A stretch of 64,000 bases of DNA from an uncultured Lachnospiraceae bacterium (GCA_910584205.1 CAJUAA010000010.1:1-64000), one strand, 5' to 3'; positions 42,583-51,792 are shown, numbered from the stretch's first letter. Program-made: numbers and translations. Notes: generated from the sequence alone by a model not told the origin.

Positions 42583-43812
42583 TTACACGGCACGTTCCGC
42601 TTTCCGGAACAGCAGATACCCTGCCGCAAACAAAAGGGACAACAGTCCGATCCCCGTCCTGGAACTTCCGCTCAGCTGCGTCGCCGCTCCCAGCATCAAT
42701 GTTCCCATAAATGCTGCTCCTTTTCCGAAAATATCATAAAACCCAAAATACTCCGCCGACCGCTCTTTTGGAATAACCCGCGTAAAATACGAACGGGACA
42801 GAGCCTGAATCCCGCCCTGAAATACCGCCACGCAGACAGCCAGCAGCCAGAATTCCCACGCATGGCTCATCCGGACGGCGAAGAGCACGATCACCAGATA
42901 GCCGAGTATGGAAAACCGGATCAGTTTCCCGCCGTCCGTCTTTTCCGCCAGCATCCCGAACAGAATCGAGCAGGGAAACGCCACCACCTGGGTCAGCAAA
43001 AGCGCCAGCATCAGATGGGCATCCGGAATGCCCACATCCTTTCCATAAGACGTGGCCATATCGATGATGGTATATACGCCGTCAATGTAAAAGAAAAACG
43101 CCAGCAGAAACCAGAAGATCTTCCGGTCCCGCCACACATCCCGCACCACTCCTGAAAGCCTCTCGAAGCTTTCCCTGACAGGATGTCCTCCCCGCTCCAC
43201 GTAACAGACCTGTTCAAAACTTTTCAGAAGGGGTACTGTCATGAGAAACCACCACAGCGCATTCAGCAGGAATACCGCCATCATTCCGCGGCTGCCCCCA
43301 AGGCCCACATACTCCCCTTTCATGACCAGCAGGATACTGAGTATAAAAGGGATGCAGCTTCCGATGTATCCCCACGCATAGCCATGGGACGAGATCTGAT
43401 CCACCCGGTCTTCCGTCGTCACATCCGCAAGCATGGAATCATAAAAGGTCAGGCTTCCCTGATATCCCACCTTCGCGAACACATAAATTCCCAGAAAAGC
43501 CATCCACCCCACCGGCAGGGAAAGCGCCGCGCATCCAAGCGCTCCGGCGCCCATAAAACAGGCAAAGACCGGTTTTTTGAATCCCTTCATATCCGCCACC
43601 GCTCCAAGGACCGGTCCCAGCACCGCCGCAAGGATGGTCACAAGAGAACTGGCATAGCTGAACCATGCCGTGGAGTCTGCCGCCGACAGCCCCATGCCTT
43701 CCGCGACATTTTTAAAATAAATGGGGATCACCGTGGCCGTCAGCATGACAAACGCCGAATTTCCCACGTCGTACAGGATCCAGTCCCTCTCTTTTCCGGT
43801 CATATGCCTCAT
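42583..43812 (-). CDS. MFS transporter, UMF1/Atg22-like
   Basis: This 409-residue membrane protein has about twelve transmembrane helices and matches the UMF1 (Atg22-like) MFS group: DVGNSAFVMLTATVIPIYF near the start and FLGIYVFAKVGYQGSLTFYDSMLADVT in the middle. UMF1 members are thought to move amino acids or related small molecules; the substrate is not known here. It overlaps the phospholipase-type gene upstream as ATGA (43809-43812). A second ATG (43803) could also serve as start. Confidence 0.88.
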   Translation of the reverse strand: MRHMTGKERDWILYDVGNSAFVMLTATVIPIYFKNVAEGMGLSAADSTAWFSYASSLVTILAAVLGPVLGAVADMKGFKKPVFACFMGAGALGCAALSLPVGWMAFLGIYVFAKVGYQGSLTFYDSMLADVTTEDRVDQISSHGYAWGYIGSCIPFILSILLVMKGEYVGLGGSRGMMAVFLLNALWWFLMTVPLLKSFEQVCYVERGGHPVRESFERLSGVVRDVWRDRKIFWFLLAFFFYIDGVYTIIDMATSYGKDVGIPDAHLMLALLLTQVVAFPCSILFGMLAEKTDGGKLIRFSILGYLVIVLFAVRMSHAWEFWLLAVCVAVFQGGIQALSRSYFTRVIPKERSAEYFGFYDIFGKGAAFMGTLMLGAATQLSGSSRTGIGLLSLLFAAGYLLFRKAERAV

Positions 43813-44606
43813 AAAGACTCCTCATAATTCTGGTAGAGCCGGTCCGACAAAAGCCCTCCCATCTCCAGTACTCTGCCATATTTTTGTATCTCGTCCACAG
43901 CTGTCAGAACCGCATGATCCATACGCTCCTCCAGAAAACAGTCGCTTTCCCTGCAGAACGGATGGACCTGTCCATCCATAATCAGCCCTCCAATATTCTT
44001 ATCCTGCCCCGCAATACGGGAAAACATCCTCATAAACAGTCTTTTTCCGCCATGGCGGCATACAAAAAAGGTAATGACCATTCGAAACATACGGATACAC
44101 AAATCAATCTGCTTCGGACTCACATCTTCGAACATCCGTGCGATCTGCTTTCTTGTATGTACCCTGCTGATCAGATGGTGCACCGGCACATAGCTTAACG
44201 GATCATGTCCATCCTGTTCCATCAGATAACGGTCAAACTCCGTCTCGATGGTCAGATGCCCCAGATCCTTTTCCTCCGCATAATAGTTAACGAATGGATG
44301 GCACGCATGGTCCAGTATAAAATGACAGAGAAAACCATACAGATATGCCAGAAGCACCGGATCATGGTCCTTCCTCCAGCATGTCCTTCCTTTATCAAAA
44401 AAATCCGCTGCCAGCTCTTTGTGCATCCGCACTCCCTGCTGGTTGATCTGATTTTTTCTGAACGGATAATAATAAAACAGCAGATCCGGTCCGTGCAGTC
44501 CGAGAAGAAACGCGTCCTTTCCCTGAAGGACCACCTGTCTTTCCTTTTGAGGAAGCTTTGAGAAAACCTTTTTTCCAAATACATAATGCGCATAGGTCGC
44601 CGGCAT
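43809..44606 (-). CDS. Zinc-dependent phospholipase C family protein
   Basis: This 265-residue protein resembles the zinc-dependent phospholipase C (PF00882) group. Metal ligands likely lie in AHYVFG near the N-terminus, LGLHGPDLLFYY, and the CHFILDHACHPF block (residues about 93-104), with a late HPFCRESD. No signal peptide is present, so it differs from secreted phospholipases; intracellular members of this family have unknown roles. It is the first gene of a run of seven minus-strand genes through the collagen-like protein. Confidence 0.8.
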   Translation of the reverse strand: MPATYAHYVFGKKVFSKLPQKERQVVLQGKDAFLLGLHGPDLLFYYYPFRKNQINQQGVRMHKELAADFFDKGRTCWRKDHDPVLLAYLYGFLCHFILDHACHPFVNYYAEEKDLGHLTIETEFDRYLMEQDGHDPLSYVPVHHLISRVHTRKQIARMFEDVSPKQIDLCIRMFRMVITFFVCRHGGKRLFMRMFSRIAGQDKNIGGLIMDGQVHPFCRESDCFLEERMDHAVLTAVDEIQKYGRVLEMGGLLSDRLYQNYEESL

Positions 44607-44699
44607 CTTCCTCTCCTCCTTTCTTTTTCGGTTTTAGTATAGCACAATCATCCGCTCCTGCATATGATGAAGTGTAAATAATTTTTGGAGGTTATCTTC

Positions 44700-45032
44700 A
44701 TGGGTGACTTAAGTTCAAGAAATGGTTGCGGCTGCGGCTGTGACAACAACTGTGGATGCAGCTGCGGCGGCAGCAACAACGGACTGTTCGGCGGCAGCGG
44801 ATGCGGATGCCTGATCCTGATCCTGCTTCTGTTCTCCTGCTGCGGCAACGGTTTCGGCGGCAACGGCTGCGGCGGCTGTGACAGCGGTTTCGGCGGAGAC
44901 AGCTGCTGGTGGATCATCCTGCTTCTGCTCTTCTGCGGCAACGGCTTCGGCGGCAATGGCTGCGGCGGCGGCAGCAACTGCGGATGCAATTGTGGATGCA
45001 GCTGCGGATGCAACAACAACTGCGGATGCTGA
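44700..45032 (+). CDS. Gly/Cys-rich protein (chorion class high-cysteine HCB-type)
   Basis: This 110-residue protein has an unusual layout. Gly-Cys-rich blocks (GCGCGCDNNCGCSCGG at the start, GCNCGCSCGCNNNCGC at the end) flank two short hydrophobic segments (LILILLLFSCC and WWIILLLLFC), joined by a Gly/Cys linker. Cysteine makes up nearly a quarter of residues. Proteins of this kind are annotated as high-cysteine HCB proteins in Lachnospiraceae. A cross-linked spore or cell-envelope component is plausible but unproven. The ATG at 44700 follows GGAGG. Confidence 0.78.
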   Translation: MGDLSSRNGCGCGCDNNCGCSCGGSNNGLFGGSGCGCLILILLLFSCCGNGFGGNGCGGCDSGFGGDSCWWIILLLLFCGNGFGGNGCGGGSNCGCNCGCSCGCNNNCGC

Positions 45033-45044
45033 CATCCGAAAAGG

Positions 45045-45067
45045 AGGCGCTGCAGACCGCAGCGTCT
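45045..45067 (+). terminator. Terminator/attenuator after the HCB gene
   Basis: AGGCGCTGC (45045-45053) pairs with GCAGCGTCT (45059-45067) with one wobble, followed by a pyrimidine-rich tail. It separates the HCB gene from the two downstream genes and may reduce read-through. Confidence 0.55.
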
Positions 45068-45165
45068 CTTTCTCCTGTCTGCTTTCCTGAGATTCCGGTC
45101 CCGGAAACCGCATGATTTCCAACGACCGTTCATATATTGAAGAAAGACGCAGGGAGCGGTCTGCC

Positions 45166-45498
45166 ATGACGCTTGACGAAATGATCCTTCCAAAAGAACT
45201 GCAGATGTTGAAAGCTTTCCTGCCCTTTCTTCCCGCCGGCCTTCAGAAAACGCTGGCCATCTATATTAAATGGATGGAATTTCAGAAAACGATCGAATAT
45301 TTCGATCGAAATATTCCCTCCCAGCAGTCCCCTGATATGGGTAATCTCATGAAATGCATGAAAGGGTTCCTCCCACCGGAGGAACAGACACAGATCGAAC
45401 AGTTTGCAGAAATGTTTGAAAATATGGATATGTACCGGGATATGTTCGAAGGTTTTTCTTCCGCCTTCACCCCCGGACAGAAGGAGGACGATACATGA
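45166..45498 (+). CDS. Small conserved helical protein of unknown function (first of pair)
   Basis: I do not recognise this protein (110 residues from 45166; 128 from the alternative ATG at 45112). It begins MTLDEMILPKELQMLKAFLPFLP and is mostly helical, with an acidic, Met-rich C-terminal half (FEGFSSAFTPGQKEDDT). The ATG at 45166 has a better ribosome site (GGGAGCGG). It overlaps the next gene by four bases (ATGA), so the two proteins probably work together. No cysteine cluster or membrane segment is visible. Confidence 0.65.
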   Translation: MTLDEMILPKELQMLKAFLPFLPAGLQKTLAIYIKWMEFQKTIEYFDRNIPSQQSPDMGNLMKCMKGFLPPEEQTQIEQFAEMFENMDMYRDMFEGFSSAFTPGQKEDDT

Positions 45499-45782
45499 AC
45501 GTACCAGAATGGTTCCACGACCCGCGCATCCAGAACATCGCTCCGGCCAAGCTCCAGTTTCTCTTAAAACTTGCGGAACAGATCGAAGGGAAAAACCAGA
45601 AACAGGCTATGCCGATCCTGTTTGGAGCCGTAGCCTCCGCAGGCAGGCAGAACCTTCAGTTTACACCGGAAGAATTCCAACTGATCTTCGAGATCATGAA
45701 AGAAGGGAAAAGCGAAGCGGAGAAACGGCAGATGGACGAAACGCTGGCAAAGGCGCAGAACATGATGAAAACGCGGAAATGA
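45495..45782 (+). CDS. Small conserved helical protein of unknown function (second of pair)
   Basis: This 95-residue protein has no family that I recognise. It is helical: WFHDPRIQNIAPAKLQFLLKLAEQ and FTPEEFQLIFEIMKEGKSEAE read as two amphipathic helical stretches. It starts by overlapping the first gene (ATGA at 45495-45498), which suggests an obligate partner. A 13-bp bidirectional terminator overlaps its end. The pair follows the HCB gene, so a shared surface or spore role is only a guess. Confidence 0.65.
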   Translation: MNVPEWFHDPRIQNIAPAKLQFLLKLAEQIEGKNQKQAMPILFGAVASAGRQNLQFTPEEFQLIFEIMKEGKSEAEKRQMDETLAKAQNMMKTRK

Positions 45783-45797
45783 CACCGCGTTTTCATC
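45764..45797. terminator. Strong bidirectional terminator
   Basis: A perfect 13-bp stem (GATGAAAACGCGG, 45764-45776, with 45785-45797) around an 8-base loop. It overlaps the end of the small gene and lies 17 bp before the end of the convergent kinase gene. The arms carry A and T runs on both sides. Confidence 0.85.
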
Positions 45798-45813
45798 CGA
45801 AAGGCAAGACCGG

Positions 45814-47325
45814 TCATGCGTCCGCCCGGTCATCCAGCTCCAGCCAGAATTCCACCCCGTTTTCATAATTAACCACACCATATTTCTGATGCAGGGACTC
45901 CATAATCGCCTTCACAATGGACAGGCCCACACCGCTTCCGCCGTATTCTCTCGTCCTGGCTTTATCCACCTTGTAAAATTTATCCCAGATCCGGCCGATC
46001 TCCTGTTCCGGTATGGGTTTTCCCGTATTAAATACGCCCACCCGCACATGTCCGCTCTGCTTTTCCAGCGTAATCTTGATGATGTTTTCCGCTTCCACAT
46101 GATTCAGGGCATTGGTGATATAATTGTTCATGACTTCACCCAGCTTGTATTCATTGGCCCACACATAGACCGGCTCTCTCTGTTCGTAGATAAGTTTTAC
46201 CTGTTTCTGTTCAAACAGAATGCGGGAAGCCGAAAGCATGTTGCGGATCATCAGAGCGATGTCAAACCGTTCCATGGTCACCACCTCATTCCCAAACTCC
46301 AGTTCGTTCAGCGTCAGCAGATTCTGGACCATCCGGTTCATCTTGGACGCTTCGTCCATAATAACCTCGCAGTAAAAACTCCTGCTCTCCGGATCCTCAT
46401 TGATGCATTCCTGAAGCCCTTCCGCATACCCCTGGATCAGCGCAATAGGCGTCTTCAGTTCATGCGACACGCTGGACAGAAACTCCCTGCGCATCTCATC
46501 GTTTTTTGTCTTCTGTTCAATATCCCGCTGGAGCTCATTGTTCGCCGTCTTCAGTTCCGAGATGGTCTTTTCCAGCGTCTCCGAAAGCCGGTTCATCCGG
46601 TTGCCCAGAAATGTGATCTCATCCTCTTTTTTACCGGAAAATTTCACATCGAAATCCAGGCTGCTCATCCGTTCCGACAGCTTCGCCAGCTCCAGAAGCG
46701 GACCGGTAATCCGTCTGGCGATCAACTGGATCATCAGCGCTCCAGCCACCAGTACGAAAATTCCCACATACAGCAGAAAACGGTTGGCCAGCTGAACGCT
46801 TTCGCGAATGGGTTCCAGCGCCGCCCGCATCAGAAACAGTTCTCCATTCTGCAGCATGCCTGTCATTTCCAGATATTCCATATCAGAATAATTGTCCCGG
46901 TTCATACGGATTGCGTAGAATTCCTCTTCCTCCAGCATTTCTCCCGTTTCTTCCGGCGGAAACTGTCCGAAGAGATACATGTAAAGCCTGCGGCGCATCA
47001 GCTGATAATCCTTCATCGTGTAGATCTTGACCTGCCCGTCGTTCTCCATGACAAAGAGACTGATGTTGTTGGTCTCACAGAGCACCCCCAGCTGCTGCAC
47101 AAACTCATCCTCTTCCAGCGTCTCTGTTCCGGAAGCATCATCCAGGCTCTTATACGCCTCCCTCAAGACCTCCTCTTTATTGGAGACATAATAACGCTCC
47201 AGGAAGAAATTGTTGGCCAGCCAGCAGGCGGCAAATGCCCCCAGAAGCACCACCGAATACAGAATGTTCATCTTCCTGCTGATAGAGTGTTTGATAAACG
47301 GCGGCCTTTTCTTTTTCCAGAACAT
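45814..47325 (-). CDS. HAMP-containing sensor histidine kinase, orphan
   Basis: This 503-residue kinase has a transmembrane helix near residues 17-36 and a second near 180-200, enclosing an extracellular sensor domain. A HAMP linker follows (LLELAKLSERMSSLD, residues about 210-255), then the DHp helix with the phospho-histidine box (SSVSHELKTPIALIQ) and the ATPase domain with N box (NYITNALNHV) and G box (GGSGVGLSIV). No response regulator gene is adjacent on either side; it lies after the hydrogenase operon terminator. The start at 47325 has an AGGAAGG site. Ligand unknown. Confidence 0.9.
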   Translation of the reverse strand: MFWKKKRPPFIKHSISRKMNILYSVVLLGAFAACWLANNFFLERYYVSNKEEVLREAYKSLDDASGTETLEEDEFVQQLGVLCETNNISLFVMENDGQVKIYTMKDYQLMRRRLYMYLFGQFPPEETGEMLEEEEFYAIRMNRDNYSDMEYLEMTGMLQNGELFLMRAALEPIRESVQLANRFLLYVGIFVLVAGALMIQLIARRITGPLLELAKLSERMSSLDFDVKFSGKKEDEITFLGNRMNRLSETLEKTISELKTANNELQRDIEQKTKNDEMRREFLSSVSHELKTPIALIQGYAEGLQECINEDPESRSFYCEVIMDEASKMNRMVQNLLTLNELEFGNEVVTMERFDIALMIRNMLSASRILFEQKQVKLIYEQREPVYVWANEYKLGEVMNNYITNALNHVEAENIIKITLEKQSGHVRVGVFNTGKPIPEQEIGRIWDKFYKVDKARTREYGGSGVGLSIVKAIMESLHQKYGVVNYENGVEFWLELDDRADA

Positions 47326-47360
47326 ATTCCTTCCTCCCAATCCGGCTTTACAGCCTTATA

Positions 47361-47389
47361 AAAAGCGGAGCCCCATGTGCTCCGCTTTT
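47361..47389 (-). terminator. Terminator of the hydrogenase operon
   Basis: AAAAGCGGAG (47361-47370) pairs with CTCCGCTTTT (47380-47389) around a 9-base loop. It lies between hydA and the kinase gene, close to both. Confidence 0.85.
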
Positions 47390-47420
47390 CGTATGCCTGC
47401 TTAATGGTTCGCATTCCGGC

Positions 47421-49127
47421 TTAGTGAGAACAGAACTCCTCATTGTGAAGCAGCTTGTGCTCCTTACCCTTCAGGAAGCCTTCATACAGTGCAATCACAG
47501 TCGGGTTCTCATCACACTTCTTGATGACGGAGATATTGTCCGCATTGTAGATACCCGTGGTTCTTGCAGTCTTCGCCTTCAGGCCTTTCAGACGCGGCTG
47601 GCCTCCGCCCATGACGCATCCGCGGCGGCACGCCATCACCTCGATGAGATGATATTCTTTCTCGCCGCTTCTCACCTGCTCCATGACGGTTCTTGCATTG
47701 GCAAGTCCGCTGACCACGCAGATCTTCACATCCATTCCATCATAAGGAATCGTAAATTCACGAACGAAATCATCATCCCCGGTCTGGCGGACGCCGCACT
47801 CTGCGATACGGTCCAGAGTCGCTTTGTCATGTCCTTCCGTCAGTCTTCTGATGACTGCTTCCGTCACGCCGCCGGTCACACCAAAGATCACGCCGCCGCC
47901 GGAACCCAGGCCGAACGGAATATCGGAAGCCTCCGACTCCAGGTCTGCAAAATCGATACCGGTGGTCTTGATCATTTGTACCAGCTCTGTGGTGGTGATG
48001 ACGTAATCGGTATCCTGCTCGCCCTCGGTACGGCTGTTGGGACGTTTTGCCTCCATCTTCTTGGCCGTACACGGCATGAAGGACACCATGACCGTCTTCT
48101 TGTCCCCGCCGTTGGCGGGATCGCGGAAATATTCCTTCACCACTGCGGAGAGCATCCCCTGCGGGGAACGGCAGGTGGACACATTGTCCTTGAACTCTTC
48201 AAACTGATCGCCTACAAACTTCACCCATGCCGGGCAGCAGGAAGTGAGAAGCGGTAATTTCCCGCCGTTCTTCACGCGGTCCAGGAACTCTGCGGATTCT
48301 TCCATGATCGTAAGGTCCGCGCTGAAGTTCGTATCATAAACCTCGTCAAAGCCCATTCTGTGAAGCACGCTGACGATTTTGCCCATGGTACTCTTGCCCT
48401 TGGGAAGCCCAAAAGCATCGCCGACTGCCACACGGACGGACGGAGCGATCTGAGCCACCACACGCACATTCGGATCTGCCAGCGCATCCCATACCGCATC
48501 CTTGTCATCCTTGATGCTGATCGCACCAGTCGGACAGAAGACGCGGCACTGTCCGCAGTTCACGCACTCGGTAGTCGCGATCTCACGGTCAAACGCCGGC
48601 ATAACCATGGCGTCAGATCCGCGGTGAGCAAATCCAAGAGCGCCTACGCCCTGCAGCTCGCTGCAGACACGCACACAGTTGCCGCAGAGAATACATTTGT
48701 TCGGATCGCGGACGATGGAAGGCGAACTGAAGTCCAGCGGCTTCTCTTCCCGATAATTTTTGAAGCGGACTTCCGTCACGCCAAAGCGAAGCGCCAGCGC
48801 CTGCAGGTCGCAGTCACCGCTCTTGACGCAGGTCGTACAGTCTCTGCAGTGAGCCGCCAGAAGCAGTTCGATGATCATCTTACGATACTTCTTCAGTTTT
48901 CCTGTGTTGGTAAAGATCTCCATACCGTCACGGGGTTCCTCGGAGCAGGATGCGAACATCCTTCCTCTGCTGTCCTCCACCGTACACAGACGGCAGGCGC
49001 CGAAGGTGGAGAGCTCGGAGTGATAACAAAGAGTCGGAATGTCGATGCCGGCTTTACGGATAATAGACAGGACATTCTTCTCGTCGGTAAATTCTACCTT
49101 TCTACCATCTATTGTAATTGTTCCCAT
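47421..49127 (-). CDS. hydA: [FeFe] hydrogenase catalytic subunit, NADH/ferredoxin-dependent (HydA)
   Basis: This 568-residue protein catalyses reversible H2 formation. It has an N-terminal [2Fe-2S] domain (CYHSELSTFGACRLC), a His/Cys3 [4Fe-4S] segment (HCRDCTTCVKSGDC), two ferredoxin 4Fe-4S motifs (CILCGNCVRVC, CVNCGQCRVFCPTG), then the H-cluster motifs TSCCPAW, MPCTAKKMEAKRP and MACRRGCVMGGGQP. The layout is that of the trimeric electron-bifurcating HydABC enzymes. It is last in the hydCBA operon. The third motif has Arg where Pro is usual (MACPGGC), which I recall as common in bifurcating forms. Confidence 0.95.
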   Translation of the reverse strand: MGTITIDGRKVEFTDEKNVLSIIRKAGIDIPTLCYHSELSTFGACRLCTVEDSRGRMFASCSEEPRDGMEIFTNTGKLKKYRKMIIELLLAAHCRDCTTCVKSGDCDLQALALRFGVTEVRFKNYREEKPLDFSSPSIVRDPNKCILCGNCVRVCSELQGVGALGFAHRGSDAMVMPAFDREIATTECVNCGQCRVFCPTGAISIKDDKDAVWDALADPNVRVVAQIAPSVRVAVGDAFGLPKGKSTMGKIVSVLHRMGFDEVYDTNFSADLTIMEESAEFLDRVKNGGKLPLLTSCCPAWVKFVGDQFEEFKDNVSTCRSPQGMLSAVVKEYFRDPANGGDKKTVMVSFMPCTAKKMEAKRPNSRTEGEQDTDYVITTTELVQMIKTTGIDFADLESEASDIPFGLGSGGGVIFGVTGGVTEAVIRRLTEGHDKATLDRIAECGVRQTGDDDFVREFTIPYDGMDVKICVVSGLANARTVMEQVRSGEKEYHLIEVMACRRGCVMGGGQPRLKGLKAKTARTTGIYNADNISVIKKCDENPTVIALYEGFLKGKEHKLLHNEEFCSH

Positions 49128-49138
49128 ATCTGTCCTCC

Positions 49139-51025
49139 CTATTCCTCAATATAGATCGCGTCAAATGCGCAGTTGTCCTTACATGCGCCGCACTTGATAC
49201 AAAGTTTCGGGTTGATATGATAGCATTCCTTGCGGACGCCGGTGATCGCACCCACCGGACAGTTCTTCGCACACTTGCCGCAGCCTTTGCAGTACTCCGG
49301 ATTGATGGCGAAACGGCGCATAGCCTGACAGACTTTCGCCGGACATTTCTTGTCCACGATATGCTGTACATATTCATCCCTGAAGGTTTTCAGCGTACTG
49401 ATGACCGGAAGCGGCGCACTCTTGCCAAGGCCGCACAGAGCCATGCTGCGGATCATGTTCGCCAGCTCTTCCAGACGGTCCAGGTCTTCCATCTCGCCTT
49501 CGCCGGCTACGATCTTCTCCAGGATCTCCAGCATTCTCTTGGTCCCTTCACGGCACGGTACACATTTTCCGCAGGACTCTCTCTGGGTAAAGCTCATGAA
49601 GAAACGGGCAACTTCCACCATACAGGTATTGGTGTCCATAACGACCATACCGCCGGAACCGACGATGGCGTTGAACTTCTTCACGGAGTCAAAATCAAGA
49701 GGCTCATCCAGATGCTTCTCCGTCAGACATCCGCCGGACGGTCCGCCGATCTGCACCGCCTTGAACTCGGCGCCGTTCTTCAGACCGCCGCCGATATCGA
49801 AGATGATCTCCCGAAGGGTGCTTCCCATGGGCACCTCGATCAGACCTGTGTTCTCAATGGAACCGGTCAGGGAGAAGGTCTTCGTTCCCGGAGATCCTTC
49901 CGTACCGATGGTGCGGTACCAGTCTGCTCCCTGAAGGATGATCTTCGGAACGTTCGCATAAGTCTCCACGTTGTTCAGAACCGTCGGCTTCTCCCACAGG
50001 CCCTTCTCCACGGTACGCGGCGGTTTCACACGCGGCATGCCTCTGTTGCCCTCGATGGAAGCAGTCAGAGCAGAACCCTCGCCGCAGACGAACGCGCCCG
50101 CGCCTCTGTTAATATGTAAATGGAAGGAAAAATCAGTACCGAGAATGTTGTCGCCCAGCAGCCCTCTTTCCTCCAGCTGCGCAATGGCATGGCGGAGCCT
50201 CTTCACGGACATGGGATACTCTGCACGCACATAGATATAACCGTCGGTAGACTCCACTGCGTAAGCCGCGATCATCATACCTTCGATCAGTTTGAACGGA
50301 TCGCCTTCCATAACGGAACCGTCCATGAATGCTCCCGGATCGCCCTCGTCACCGTTACATACCACATAGCGGACTTTCTCTTTCTGTCTCGCCACCTGCT
50401 TCCATTTTCTGCCGCAGGGGAACCCGCCGCCTCCGCGTCCGCGCAGTCCGGAACGGTCTACTTCGTCGATGATCTCGTCCCTGCTCATGTCAAACATGGC
50501 CTTGGTCAGAGCCTCAAATCCGCCTGCCGCGATATACTCGTCCAGAGACTCCGCATCCACGCGTCCGCAGTTCTCCAGCACGATTCTGGTCTGTTTCGCC
50601 ATAAACGGAATATCTTCCGGATGTTTGTAATGAACGTCTTTTTTCGTATAAAGAAGGCGTTCTACCACTTCACTGCCGAGAACAGTCTGCTCAAAGATTT
50701 CCTTGCAGTCTTCAATCTGGACCTTCACATACTGAATGACCTCGTCTCCCTTCTGGATCCGGACCAGAGGGCCCAGCTCACAGAATCCCTGACATCCGGT
50801 CTTCTTTACACCCACATGTTCATGCTCTCCTTCATCATGGGGAGCAAAGTCCAGCACAATACCCGGAGCATCCTTGGTCAGAGTCAGAAATTCTTCATAG
50901 ATCTTTGTGGATCCTGTTGCAATACAGCCGGTACCGGAACAGACAAGTATCCTGCAGTCATATGCCGCCACCTGTTCTCTGGCTGATTTACGCACCTGTA
51001 ACAATTCTTCTTTGTTTTTAATCAT
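49139..51025 (-). CDS. hydB: NuoF-like NADH-binding subunit of bifurcating hydrogenase (HydB)
   Basis: This 628-residue subunit feeds electrons from NADH. In order it has a [2Fe-2S] thioredoxin-like domain (CSGTGCIATG, then KKTGCQGFCELGP), the FMN/NADH site (LRGRGGGGFPCGRKW, about residues 193-207), an SLBB part, a [4Fe-4S] site (ESCGKCVPCREGTKRM) and two C-terminal ferredoxin motifs (CKGCGKCAKNCPVG and CIKCGACKDNCAFD). Its ATG overlaps the hydC stop by one base (TGATG). This is the standard HydB of trimeric bifurcating hydrogenases. Confidence 0.95.
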   Translation of the reverse strand: MIKNKEELLQVRKSAREQVAAYDCRILVCSGTGCIATGSTKIYEEFLTLTKDAPGIVLDFAPHDEGEHEHVGVKKTGCQGFCELGPLVRIQKGDEVIQYVKVQIEDCKEIFEQTVLGSEVVERLLYTKKDVHYKHPEDIPFMAKQTRIVLENCGRVDAESLDEYIAAGGFEALTKAMFDMSRDEIIDEVDRSGLRGRGGGGFPCGRKWKQVARQKEKVRYVVCNGDEGDPGAFMDGSVMEGDPFKLIEGMMIAAYAVESTDGYIYVRAEYPMSVKRLRHAIAQLEERGLLGDNILGTDFSFHLHINRGAGAFVCGEGSALTASIEGNRGMPRVKPPRTVEKGLWEKPTVLNNVETYANVPKIILQGADWYRTIGTEGSPGTKTFSLTGSIENTGLIEVPMGSTLREIIFDIGGGLKNGAEFKAVQIGGPSGGCLTEKHLDEPLDFDSVKKFNAIVGSGGMVVMDTNTCMVEVARFFMSFTQRESCGKCVPCREGTKRMLEILEKIVAGEGEMEDLDRLEELANMIRSMALCGLGKSAPLPVISTLKTFRDEYVQHIVDKKCPAKVCQAMRRFAINPEYCKGCGKCAKNCPVGAITGVRKECYHINPKLCIKCGACKDNCAFDAIYIEE

Positions 51026-51501
51026 CAGCCCTTACCTCTCAATTCTTCAATTACTGCAAGTGCCTTTTCCGGTGTCATGGAAGGATATACATCTTCGTTC
51101 ACCATCATCGTCGGAGCAAGACCGCATGCGCCCAGACAGGATACTGTTTCTACAGTAAACATCATATCGTCTGTCGTATGTTTTTTCTTGCTGAGTCCCA
51201 GTTCCTTCCAGAGTGCTTCCAGCACCGGTGTGGATTTCCGGACGTGACAGGCTGTGCCGTCACATACCTTGATCACATATTTCCCCTTTGCCTCAAAAGA
51301 GAAGTTCTCATAGAAGGTAGCCACACTGTAGGCTTTTGCCTCCTTGATTCCGATCTCCTTTGCCACATAGGTCAGCAGCTCTCCCGGCAGATAGCGGTAT
51401 TCCGCCTGGATGTCCTGCATGATTGGGATCAGTGAGCCTGCCTTGCGGCCATAGTGCTCAATGATCTCATCTGTCTTACGATAATAAGACTGATCCAGCA
51501 T
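51025..51501 (-). CDS. hydC: NuoE-like [2Fe-2S] subunit of bifurcating hydrogenase (HydC)
   Basis: This 158-residue subunit has a helical N-terminus and a thioredoxin-like [2Fe-2S] fold. The cluster ligands are the cysteines of VCDGTACHVR and of SCLGACGLAP. It is the first gene of hydCBA and overlaps hydB by one base. The start has a perfect AGGAGG site. With HydB and HydA it should form the complex that couples NADH and reduced ferredoxin to H2. Confidence 0.95.
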   Translation of the reverse strand: MLDQSYYRKTDEIIEHYGRKAGSLIPIMQDIQAEYRYLPGELLTYVAKEIGIKEAKAYSVATFYENFSFEAKGKYVIKVCDGTACHVRKSTPVLEALWKELGLSKKKHTTDDMMFTVETVSCLGACGLAPTMMVNEDVYPSMTPEKALAVIEELRGKG

Positions 51502-51577
51502 TCGTTTTTCCTCCTTGATTAAACTGTTTGTGCATGTTGCATAGTATCATTCTACTTAGCCAAATGACGCTACATAC

Positions 51578-51606
51578 AATTTAACATTATTTTTGATTTC
51601 ATGCAA
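51578..51606 (-). promoter_or_regulatory. Promoter of the hydrogenase operon
   Basis: On the minus strand TTGCAT, a 17-bp spacer, then TAAATT lies about 80 bp before hydC. The 335-bp gap 51502-51836 also holds the divergent promoter; I see no other gene in it. Confidence 0.55.
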
Positions 51607-51763
51607 CAAAAAATTGTCTTATTATCACATATTTTTCTGCGGGACATATGGTTTTTGCTCTGTATGCCCCGCCATACCTCAGCCAAACCGGTTATTGTCA
51701 TATTTTTCACATGCAAAGCACAGAACAGCGCATGGTTTTCGCGTATTTTCCTGGCAGAAACAG

Positions 51764-51792
51764 TTGTCATACAAAGCACGATGTGCTAAAAT
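51764..51792 (+). promoter_or_regulatory. Promoter of the TM1266-hydG genes with palindrome
   Basis: TTGTCA (51764-51769), 17-bp spacer, TAAAAT (51787-51792). The spacer contains the palindrome AGCACGATGTGCT (51775-51787), which may bind a redox- or hydrogenase-related regulator. The gene starts 45 bp downstream. Confidence 0.6.

Noticed and set aside
45889..47361. 490-codon plus-strand frame over the histidine kinase
   Set aside because: Antisense to a gene with all kinase motifs; it is His- and Arg-rich in the way typical of shadows of GC-rich genes.
51570..51779. 69-codon minus-strand frame in the hydrogenase promoter gap
   Set aside because: No ribosome site and it covers the two promoters; no family resemblance.
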